DNA from: Patescibacteria group bacterium
Lineage (GTDB): Bacteria > Patescibacteria > Paceibacteria > UBA6257 > 2-01-FULL-56-20
Direction of reading: 5' to 3'
Assembly: GCA_023484365.1 (NCBI GenBank)
Contig: JAMDBA010000015.1
Coordinates: 1 to 11,984 of the forward strand
Length of the DNA: 11,984 bases
This document shows, in pieces, positions 5,182-11,505 of this stretch. The notes under the pieces are model-generated. The model did not search any database and was not told the origin of the DNA. It was given only the letters and a program-made list of their open reading frames with translations. Every line of letters begins with the position of its first letter. Positions within the stretch are counted from its first letter, which is position 1. The position numbers were made by a program, and so were the translations under genes.

Positions 5182-6542
5182 TGAATCTTGACCAAACCTG
5201 GCAGTCAACTTTAAACGAAATGGAGCTCCAAGTCTCTCGGGCTAACTTCGTGACCTGGCTGAAAAAAAGCGTTTTATTAGATCAGCGAGACGGAATTTTT
5301 ACCGTAGCTTTACCAAATAGTTTTGCTAAAGAATGGGTGGAAAGCAAATACGCGAAAAACATTTTGGGAATCATTAGAAATATAGATTCTTCGGTTAAAA
5401 AAATAGATTTCGTTATCGCGCCAAATCTTTTTGAAAACAACAACAACGAAAAACAGGCCGTCAAAAATTCAAAGCAAAACCAGATAGGTTTTGAATTTAG
5501 CAAAATAGATCCGGAAACAAATCTTAATCCAAGATACACTCTTGATTCTTTTGTTGTCGGATCCTCAAATGAACTTGCCTACTCGGCTGCCACAGCCATT
5601 ATTAAAGAAATCGGGGTTAAATATAATCCATTGTTTATTTATGGCGGAGTCGGCCTTGGGAAAACTCATTTAATTCAGGCTATTGGCAACGAAATTAAAA
5701 ACAACTTTAAAAACCAAGTTAAAGTTAAATATGTTACTTCGGAGAAATTTACTAATGATGTCGTAACGGCAATTAGAAATAAAAGAATGGAAGATATCAA
5801 GAAAAAATATCGCAATGTTGATGTCTTAATAATTGACGATATTCAATTTATCGGCGGCAAAGCGGCGACCGAAGAAGAATTTTTCCACACTTTCAACGCT
5901 CTTCACGAAAACAACAAACAAATAATAATTTCCGCCGATCGGCCGCCCCAATCACTACCTATTTTAGGAGAAAGACTTAATTCCCGTTTTCAAGCTGGCC
6001 TTAGCGCCGATATTACTTTTCCGGAATATGAAATGCGGGTAGCCATAATTAGAAATCGCCTTTCCGAAAACAACCAATACCTTGATTCAGAAATGATTGA
6101 TCTTATCGCTCAAAAAGTGAAAAAAAATATCCGCGAATTAGAAGGAGTTTTAAAGCAAATTTTCCTCTATCATGAAACCAAAAAAATAGAACTAAACAGG
6201 AAAAACATTGAAGAAATAATTGAAAAAACTACCCACGATTCTTCTTCTAAAATAACCGCTCCACAGATATTAAAAGGGGTTTCTCATTATTTTAATATCT
6301 CTTTGGATGAACTTATTGGTCAAAGCCGGAAAAAAGAATATGTTGAACCGCGCCAAATAGCGATGTATTTTCTTAGGGATATCCTGAATATGTCCTATCC
6401 ATCAATTGGGGAAAAGTTGGGTAAACGAGATCATACCACGATAATCCACGGTTGCGAAAAAATCGGCCAAGAAATCAATAAAAATGCGGCTTTAAACCAA
6501 AAAATATTTTCTATCAGAGAAACAATCAATAAAACCCAATGA
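5181..6542 (+). CDS. dnaA: Chromosomal replication initiator DnaA
   Basis: 453 aa, full length. DnaA binds DnaA boxes at oriC, forms an ATP-dependent filament and opens the DNA. Domain I (1-80) begins with the typical LDQTWQSTLNEMELQ pattern. A short Asn/Lys-rich linker (84-110) follows. The AAA+ domain has Walker A GGVGLGKT (155-162), Walker B VLIIDD (215-220), and the arginine of LNSRF (R269). The C-terminal DNA-binding domain carries the signature RDHTTIIHGCEKI (416-428). The stop is TGA. The start at 5181 is fixed by domain I, yet has no Shine-Dalgarno, and its ATG is formed by the last base of an inverted-repeat element plus duplicated target bases. Regulation is probably unusual for that reason. 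Divergent from rpmH and followed after 145 bases by dnaN. Confidence 0.97.
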   Translation: MNLDQTWQSTLNEMELQVSRANFVTWLKKSVLLDQRDGIFTVALPNSFAKEWVESKYAKNILGIIRNIDSSVKKIDFVIAPNLFENNNNEKQAVKNSKQNQIGFEFSKIDPETNLNPRYTLDSFVVGSSNELAYSAATAIIKEIGVKYNPLFIYGGVGLGKTHLIQAIGNEIKNNFKNQVKVKYVTSEKFTNDVVTAIRNKRMEDIKKKYRNVDVLIIDDIQFIGGKAATEEEFFHTFNALHENNKQIIISADRPPQSLPILGERLNSRFQAGLSADITFPEYEMRVAIIRNRLSENNQYLDSEMIDLIAQKVKKNIRELEGVLKQIFLYHETKKIELNRKNIEEIIEKTTHDSSSKITAPQILKGVSHYFNISLDELIGQSRKKEYVEPRQIAMYFLRDILNMSYPSIGEKLGKRDHTTIIHGCEKIGQEINKNAALNQKIFSIRETINKTQ

Positions 6543-6687
6543 AAATTAATACCTAAAATTCCTAAGCTTTTAAATAAGTTATCAACAAGCATCAATAAAT
6601 AAAATCCAATTAAAATCAAATAAAAAACATTTATCCCCAAAAATATAAACACCTACTAAAACAACTAATAATATAATTAATATAGTA
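6543..6687 (+). other. oriC: oriC candidate: DnaA boxes, DnaA-trio-like tract and AT-rich unwinding region
   Basis: The dnaA-dnaN gap holds TTATCAACA (6579-6587) and TTATCCCCA (6631-6639), each one base from the TTATCCACA DnaA box and on the same strand. Thirteen bases after the second comes CCTACTAAAACAACTAATAA (6652-6671), rich in CTA/ACT triplets like the DnaA-trios next to the B. subtilis unwinding site. A pure A/T stretch then runs up to dnaN. Box, spacer, trio and AT-rich order and polarity agree with a basal unwinding system. The classical gene order around the site supports oriC. Only two or three weak boxes are seen, fewer than in many bacteria. Confidence 0.6.
6672..6677 (+). promoter_or_regulatory. 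Possible dnaN -10 box inside the unwinding region
   Basis: A perfect TATAAT lies 10 bases before the dnaN ATG, so transcription would start about four bases before translation, as proposed for other genes here. No -35 is seen at the right distance. In such A/T-rich DNA a chance match is likely. dnaN may instead be read from dnaA transcripts. Confidence 0.25.
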
Positions 6688-7797
6688 ATGAAAGTAGTAA
6701 TACTAAGAAATAATTTAAAAGAAAGTTTGGATATAGTCGGCCGGTCAATCGGCGCGAATAATAATTTGCCGATTTTAAAAGACGTTTTAATTGACGTGGA
6801 AGAGAATCAGATAAAATTAATTACCACCAATCTGGAATCCGCAGCCATTTTTTCAATATCAGGAAAAGTAATTGAAAAAGGAAAAATTGCGGTTCCATTC
6901 GGGGTGTTTAATGATTTGATTTCTAACCTGAAAAGCGAAAGGCTTGATTTGGAGAAAAAACAAAAAAAATTAGAGATAAAAACCGATAATTATCAAGCGT
7001 CTATCAATAGCGATTCAGCCGAAGAGTTTCCGGTGATTCCTCAGGTAAAAACAGAAGAATACATTGAATTAAATTCTTTGATTTTTAAAGAATCTTTAGA
7101 GCAGCTTATTATTAGCGTTGCTGAACAATCAATCAGGCCGGAACTGGAAACGATTTTATTTTCATCAAAAGAAGATGTTTTAAAAATGGTTGCCACCAAC
7201 GGCTTTCGGCTTAGTGAGAAAACTTTTTCATCTTCAGATTATAAAAGTAATTTAAAATCGGAACTGAAAGTTTTAATTCCTTTGAAAACCGCTCGAAATT
7301 TAATTTCAGCTCTTAAAACTGACGAACCATTAAAAATTTATTTTGATAATAATCAAGTTGCTTTTAAGACAAAACAATTAAATTTAATTTCCAGAATTAT
7401 TGAAGGATCTTATCCGGATTACGAGGCGATAATTTCAAAATCATTTACAACGGAAATTATTTTAAATAGACAGGAAATGATTCAAGCTTTAAGAGTCTCC
7501 GGAATTTTCAGCGACCAAAGCAACGAGGTTAAATTAAAAATATCAAAAGAAAAGAAAAATATTGAAATTATATCTGACAATCAGATAATCGGGGAAAATA
7601 ATTATTTTATAGCCTCTAAAACAAAAGGAGATTCTTTGGAAATAAGTTTTAACTGGCAATATTTTATTGACGGCCTAAAAGCTATTAAATCAGGCGAAGA
7701 AGTTTCCTTGGGTTTAAACGGCAATAGCAAACCGGCGCTTATAAAATCAATATCAGATAATTCCTTTATTTATCTTTTAATGCCGATTTTAAAATAA
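6688..7797 (+). CDS. dnaN: DNA polymerase III beta subunit (sliding clamp)
   Basis: 369 aa, the normal clamp length. The protein forms a ring dimer around DNA and tethers the polymerase and other partners. Three repeated domains of about 120 residues are expected. Visible landmarks are the N-terminal block LPILKDVLIDVEENQIKLIT (about 29-48), ATNGFRLSE in the second domain, EGSYPDYEAII near the start of the third, and the C-terminal YLLMPIL, part of the partner-binding pocket. The start at 6688 gives the canonical MKVVILRNNLKESLDIV. No Shine-Dalgarno precedes it. It ends 51 bases from the convergent penicillin-binding protein gene with no clear terminator between. Confidence 0.96.
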   Translation: MKVVILRNNLKESLDIVGRSIGANNNLPILKDVLIDVEENQIKLITTNLESAAIFSISGKVIEKGKIAVPFGVFNDLISNLKSERLDLEKKQKKLEIKTDNYQASINSDSAEEFPVIPQVKTEEYIELNSLIFKESLEQLIISVAEQSIRPELETILFSSKEDVLKMVATNGFRLSEKTFSSSDYKSNLKSELKVLIPLKTARNLISALKTDEPLKIYFDNNQVAFKTKQLNLISRIIEGSYPDYEAIISKSFTTEIILNRQEMIQALRVSGIFSDQSNEVKLKISKEKKNIEIISDNQIIGENNYFIASKTKGDSLEISFNWQYFIDGLKAIKSGEEVSLGLNGNSKPALIKSISDNSFIYLLMPILK

Positions 7798-7848
7798 AAT
7801 TTCGCTGGCTGTTGTGGGCACAGAAGCTGATGGTGCCGTAATAATCGC

Positions 7849-10326
7849 TTAATAAATTATTACCTGATTTTCGCTCTGGTTGCCGTTAGAATCTTGAGCT
7901 TGAACTTTTAGCAAGTTTTGTAATCCGGCGTTACTTGGCGTAAAAACGTAATTTAAGCTGTAGTCATTTCCAAAATTACCGTCAAATTCTTTTATTGTTT
8001 GACCGTTAAATATAATTGAAATTTTTATTATCGGTTGACTTGATTTAATTTCGGCCTGCACGTTAATATTTCCATTAGTAAAAGAGCCGTTGGTGGGCTG
8101 GATAATATTAACAGTTAAATCATTATTGTTTTGCGTCGTATTCGGAAAAACAGAAGCTTGATTAAATTGGCTAAAATTAGGCAGATTTTGTTTTGCCCAG
8201 TTTAAAACCGGTATCTCCCAATTGTTGAATTGAGGGTCGTTTTGCGGATCGGTTGGAGTCGGACCCGTCGGGTCGGCCGGATTAACGTAATAAAGGATAT
8301 TATGTATTTGATTGTTTGCGAGGTAATCGCCGTTTAATATCGGTTTATCGGCAACAATTTGCGATGGCCGGTTAAATGTTTGCGGAGGATAATTTTTTAT
8401 CGCTTCAGTCATAAATTCGTGCCAAATCGGCACGGCGGCCAGAATACTTGAGCCGTTTTTTTGCATCGGCGAGTTGTCGTTATTTCCAGCCCAAACGCCG
8501 ACTACCAAATAAGGCGTGTAGCCGAAGGACCAGGCATCGCGATAATCATTAGTGGTTCCTGTTTTAAGAGCTACGTCGTATCCAGGGAAAACGGTTTCGG
8601 GTAGGCTGCTTTGGAATAATGGTTTTCGGGCGTCGGCATCGGAAAGGATGTTGTTTACCATTTCAACGTCTTGAGGATCGGCGATTTGAGTTGGATTGTC
8701 TGAATAAGACTCTAAAACTCTGCCTTGACCATCGGTAACGCTTAAAATCATAGTTTGGTTATGTTTTATTCCGTTTTGAGCTAACACCGAATAAGCTTCA
8801 ACCAAGTCAATAAGTTTTACTTCTCCGCCGCCCAAAACCAAAGACAAGCCGTACCTGCTTGGGTCGTTTAAGGTGGTGACACCAAAATCATTCAGGGTAT
8901 TTAAAACATTATTGATTCCCACAAGATAAAGAATTTTAACAGCCGGAACGTTTATTGATTGGGCTAAGGCGTCTCTTAGGCTAACCGGACCAGCGAAAGT
9001 TCCTTCAAAATCTTGAGGATGAAAACATTGGGTTGAGGTTGAGTTAAAATCTATATTATCGGGTGGGCAATTCGGATTATTAGGGACGAATTCCGTTGGC
9101 AAATCAAAAACGACGGTGTTTGGGGTATAACCTTGTTTAAAGGCGTCTAAATAGACAAAAGGTTTAAGCGATGAACCGGGTTGCCTTAATCCTTGAGTGG
9201 CAACATTAAAATTACCTTCAAATTTACAGTTTTTTCCCGGCACGCAGCCAACCGGCAGTGAAGATGAAGCATAATTTTTGGAGCCGACCATTGCTAGTAT
9301 TTGACCGCTGGTCGCGTCCTGAGCCACTAAGGCGCCGTTATATGACTGATAAAGATCGGTATTTCTTTGAACGCCATCTTGAACGGCTTTTTCTGCCTCT
9401 TGCTGCAGATTCCAATCAAGCGTAGTTATAACTTTCAGCCCGTCATTATCAACTAAGTCTTCGCCATATTTTTGGGTTAGATAATCAAGAACGGCCATCA
9501 CGAAATGAGGCGCTTTAATGCTTGACGACGGCGGCGAAAATGAAATTTTTTCACTTACGGCCGCATCATATTGTTTCTGGGTAATTTCTTTCAAATCTAA
9601 CATTTTAGAAAGCACTTCATGTTGACGCGCGAATAAATCGCTTTGATGACTGCCCCAAGGAGAATAGTATGTTGGCGCCCGAGGGATTGAAGCTAAAATA
9701 GCGCACTGGCTTAAATCTAAATTTTTAACCGGCTCATTGAAATAAGCCTCAGAAGCCGATTCTATTCCGTAAAGGTTTGATCCGTAAGGAATTAAATTTA
9801 AATAGAAAGATAATAAATCATCTTTTGAGTATTGCTGTCCAAGTTTAACAGCTAAAACAAGTTCTTTTATCTTTCTGGTAATAGTCTTATCGGAAGAGAG
9901 AAAAGCGTTTTTGGCTAATTGCTGGGTTATGGTTGATCCTCCTTGGACGAATTGGCCGCTTACTAGATCAACAAAAGCCGCCCGGATGATTCCTAAAACA
10001 TTAAAAGCCGGTTCGGTATAAAAATTTTGGTCTTCAATTGCTACTGTTGCTTGTTTGCAGGCGTCGGGTATTTGGTCAAACGAAACTACCGTTCTTTTTT
10101 GGTCGGCATTTGTTTCGTAAAGTAGGACGGTTCCTGTCCGATCATAAATTTTTGTTGATTGCGCTACTTGCTGTGAGGCGAGCTGAAAAGGCGACGGTAA
10201 AGTTAAAAAATAATAAATGAAAATAAATATTCCCGACAAAATTAAAGCGCTGGCCGTTATTACGGTCCATAAGATTATTTTTTTTATTTCTTTTTTTCTA
10301 TCAGGTTTGTTTTTTGATTGTTTCAT
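7849..10326 (-). CDS. Class A penicillin-binding protein (PBP1A family: glycosyltransferase + transpeptidase)
   Basis: 825 aa. It polymerises and cross-links peptidoglycan outside the membrane. A basic N-terminus and one membrane helix (17-41) precede the GT51 domain (about 60-230): catalytic Glu98 in EDQNFY, GGSTITQQLAKN (129-140), RKIKE with Glu155, and LNLIPYGSNLYGIESA (176-191). The transpeptidase domain has SSLK with Ser385, SIN (457-459) and KTGT (588-591). A linker rich in Pro/Asn/Asp (about 680-735) leads to a C-terminal Ig-like domain (736-825) typical of extra wall-binding modules. One oddity is that the usual His in ED..F...H is replaced in EDQNFYTEPAFN. All other key residues are present. 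A promoter is proposed at 10347-10376; no Shine-Dalgarno. It is convergent with dnaN, not part of the origin cluster by function. Confidence 0.95.
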   Translation of the reverse strand: MKQSKNKPDRKKEIKKIILWTVITASALILSGIFIFIYYFLTLPSPFQLASQQVAQSTKIYDRTGTVLLYETNADQKRTVVSFDQIPDACKQATVAIEDQNFYTEPAFNVLGIIRAAFVDLVSGQFVQGGSTITQQLAKNAFLSSDKTITRKIKELVLAVKLGQQYSKDDLLSFYLNLIPYGSNLYGIESASEAYFNEPVKNLDLSQCAILASIPRAPTYYSPWGSHQSDLFARQHEVLSKMLDLKEITQKQYDAAVSEKISFSPPSSSIKAPHFVMAVLDYLTQKYGEDLVDNDGLKVITTLDWNLQQEAEKAVQDGVQRNTDLYQSYNGALVAQDATSGQILAMVGSKNYASSSLPVGCVPGKNCKFEGNFNVATQGLRQPGSSLKPFVYLDAFKQGYTPNTVVFDLPTEFVPNNPNCPPDNIDFNSTSTQCFHPQDFEGTFAGPVSLRDALAQSINVPAVKILYLVGINNVLNTLNDFGVTTLNDPSRYGLSLVLGGGEVKLIDLVEAYSVLAQNGIKHNQTMILSVTDGQGRVLESYSDNPTQIADPQDVEMVNNILSDADARKPLFQSSLPETVFPGYDVALKTGTTNDYRDAWSFGYTPYLVVGVWAGNNDNSPMQKNGSSILAAVPIWHEFMTEAIKNYPPQTFNRPSQIVADKPILNGDYLANNQIHNILYYVNPADPTGPTPTDPQNDPQFNNWEIPVLNWAKQNLPNFSQFNQASVFPNTTQNNNDLTVNIIQPTNGSFTNGNINVQAEIKSSQPIIKISIIFNGQTIKEFDGNFGNDYSLNYVFTPSNAGLQNLLKVQAQDSNGNQSENQVIIY

Positions 10327-10346
10327 TAATAATAAACTTTAATTTT

Positions 10347-10376
10347 ATTCTAAACCTCAAAAGCGAAGTATGCCAA
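10347..10376 (-). promoter_or_regulatory. Probable promoter of the penicillin-binding protein gene
   Basis: On the minus strand TTGGCA (10371-10376) and TAGAAT (10347-10352), each one base from consensus, are 18 bases apart. Transcription would start around 10340, about 14 bases before the ATG at 10326. An inverted-repeat element begins 15 bases upstream of the -35 and could affect it. Confidence 0.45.
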
Positions 10377-10390
10377 CTATACAATATTTA

Positions 10391-10498
10391 TTCCGTTAGA
10401 AGTTTAAGAGAGACGTTTAATTATATAAGGATATACCGTAAGCGTGTTCGCTTACCAATTAGGCAATAATCAATAATTTGGCTGAACTTCTAACGGGA
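10391..10498. mobile_element. 108-bp miniature inverted-repeat element upstream of the penicillin-binding protein gene
   Basis: The ends TTCCGTTAGAAGTT (10391-10404) and AACTTCTAACGGGA (10485-10498) pair at all 14 positions with one G-T wobble. TTTA flanks both sides (10387-10390 and 10499-10502). It aligns along its whole length with the copy at 5078-5181, except for a five-base longer centre that holds a separate hairpin, GTAAGCG/CGCTTAC (10438-10444 and 10449-10455, loop TGTT). No gene is inside. As RNA or cruciform DNA it would form a long stem with an internal hairpin. The nested stem may be selected for, or may simply reflect the transposition ends. Confidence 0.6.
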
Positions 10499-10506
10499 TT
10501 TATATT

Positions 10507-10547
10507 ATTAATCCCCGATCCAGCATAATGCCGAAACGGGGATTAAT
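10507..10547. other. Perfect 11-bp hairpin, possible transcript end or small element
   Basis: ATTAATCCCCG (10507-10517) is exactly repeated in inverse as CGGGGATTAAT (10537-10547) around a 19-base loop. It sits between the acidic gene's stop (10606) and the inverted-repeat element. It could end the minus-strand transcript of the acidic gene, but there is no T tract on either strand, so it is not a standard intrinsic terminator. The rest of the 10327-10605 gap shows no gene or recognisable RNA. Confidence 0.4.
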
Positions 10548-10605
10548 AAGTCCGTCTCAAAACATCTTGTAAGCAAGGATATTTTTGCGGCGGGTTCGTT
10601 CTTGA

Positions 10606-10779
10606 TTAAAAATTATTTTCTTCCGAATCGTCTTCGTCGTCAGTTGAATCTTCTCCGTCGTCTTCTTCGTCGTAGTCATCAATAGAATCGTCGTCTTCGT
10701 TATCGGACGCAACCTCTTCTTCCTCTATTTCAACAACTTCTTCTTCGTTGATTTTGGGATTAGATTTTTTCTTCTTCAT
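10606..10779 (-). CDS. Small highly acidic protein of unknown function
   Basis: 57 aa. It begins MKKKKSNPKINEEEVVEIEE and then consists mostly of Glu, Asp, Ser and Asn, with no hydrophobic core, ending SEENNF. It is expected to be disordered. The basic first nine residues followed by a polyacidic body could bind a basic partner such as a ribosomal protein, nucleic-acid-binding protein or polycation, but this is inference. The frame is supported by the strong compositional bias with mixed GAA/GAG and GAC/GAT codons, which a simple repeat would not give, and by a good promoter upstream (10998-11025). The proposed leader is about 210 nt and ends in a small hairpin just before the ATG. I recognise no family. 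Confidence 0.6.
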   Translation of the reverse strand: MKKKKSNPKINEEEVVEIEEEEVASDNEDDDSIDDYDEEDDGEDSTDDEDDSEENNF

Positions 10780-10785
10780 AAGAAG

Positions 10786-10806
10786 TTAGTTTGCTTTATA
10801 AACTAA
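10786..10806 (-). promoter_or_regulatory. Small hairpin just upstream of the acidic gene's start
   Basis: TTAGTTT (10786-10792) pairs with AAACTAA (10800-10806) around a seven-base loop, ending six bases before the ATG at 10779. A stem in this place could tune initiation. It is all weak A/T pairs apart from one G-C, so the effect may be small. The remaining leader (10807-10990) contains no gene that I can see. Confidence 0.25.
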
Positions 10807-10997
10807 ACAGGACGTCTGGTTGAATTCTTATATAATTTTAAGATTTTCCCCTTGCTGCCTGTTTTAAAAATTATTCCGACCTTTTATTTTCCCTGTTAGA
10901 AATATTAACAAAATAATCTAATAAATAGCGCCGATTTTTGTTTATATTAACAGCCAACCGACTATTATTAATAAATCCTTTCAGGGTTAATTTAATA

Positions 10998-11025
10998 AAT
11001 ATATTCAAGTATTTTTATTTGTCAA
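10998..11025 (-). promoter_or_regulatory. Strong promoter candidate upstream of the acidic gene
   Basis: On the minus strand a perfect TTGACA (11020-11025) is followed after 16 bases by TATATT (10998-11003), one base from consensus. Transcription would start near 10991, leaving about 210 nt of leader before the acidic gene. It is 15 bases beyond the ruvC stop, so the small gene is probably transcribed separately from ruvC. Confidence 0.5.
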
Positions 11026-11040
11026 ATTTACGCGTTTAGC

Positions 11041-11505
11041 CTAATCAAGACGCGAAGCGCCTGTTATTGCCAGGGCTAGGGCGTCTACGGCGTCATCAAT
11101 TAGTTTTAAGTCTGGTTTGTTTAAAATAAGTTTGACCATCTTTTCAACCGCTTTTTTATCAGCTAGACCATATCCGGACACGGCTAATTTTACCTCATTG
11201 GGAGCGTATTCGGATATTTTTATTTTATTTTTTAAGGCGGAAAGCAAGATGACGCCTCTAGCTTGCGACACCTCAATTCCTGTTTTTTGGTTATTCATAA
11301 AAAATAATTTTTCAATAGCCATCCTTTCGGGCCGGAATTTTTTTATCAACCCAGTCAGCCCGCTCTCTATTTCTAATAAATTTAACGGCAGAGGCTTGTT
11401 TATTTCTAGCAGTCCGGCATCCAGCAAATTAAGTTTAGCGCCGGTTTTTTCTAATAATCCATAACCGACCCGTTTGCTACCGGGATCAACTCCTAAAATT
11501 ATCAT
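11041..11505 (-). CDS. ruvC: Crossover junction endodeoxyribonuclease RuvC
   Basis: 154 aa. RuvC is a dimeric nuclease that cuts Holliday junctions during recombination, working with RuvAB. All four metal-binding acids are present: Asp7 (GVDPGSKRVGYG), Glu65 (MAIEKLFF), Asp138 and Asp141 (DDAVDALALAI). The length is slightly below the usual 160-175 residues. The ATG overlaps the yebC TGA as ATGA, so translation is coupled, and yebC-ruvC is a widespread pair. ruvA and ruvB do not follow here: the next gene on the strand is the acidic protein after a 261-base gap. Confidence 0.95.
   Translation of the reverse strand: MIILGVDPGSKRVGYGLLEKTGAKLNLLDAGLLEINKPLPLNLLEIESGLTGLIKKFRPERMAIEKLFFMNNQKTGIEVSQARGVILLSALKNKIKISEYAPNEVKLAVSGYGLADKKAVEKMVKLILNKPDLKLIDDAVDALALAITGASRLD

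Noticed and set aside
5282..5539. Minus-strand open frame inside dnaA
   Set aside because: Lies entirely within the clearly coding dnaA and has no family resemblance.
7817..7837. Terminator between dnaN and the penicillin-binding protein gene (GGCAC/GTGCC)
   Set aside because: Only five base pairs with an 11-base loop and no T tract on either strand.
10038..10220. Plus-strand open frame of 60 aa inside the penicillin-binding protein gene
   Set aside because: Overlaps the conserved GT51 coding region on the other strand and has no start signal.
10560..10605. tRNA-like GGGTTCGTTC near the end of the acidic gene
   Set aside because: No acceptor stem, anticodon arm or D arm can be placed around it.
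10891..10986. A fourth inverted-repeat element (CCCTGTTAGAA ... TTCAGGG) in the leader of the acidic gene
   Set aside because: Only the five outer bases pair well, the left end has an extra T compared with the family, and the flanks (TTTT and TTAA) are not direct repeats.
11117..11464. Plus-strand open frame of 115 aa opposite ruvC
   Set aside because: Shadow of the ruvC coding sequence, whose catalytic residues are all present.
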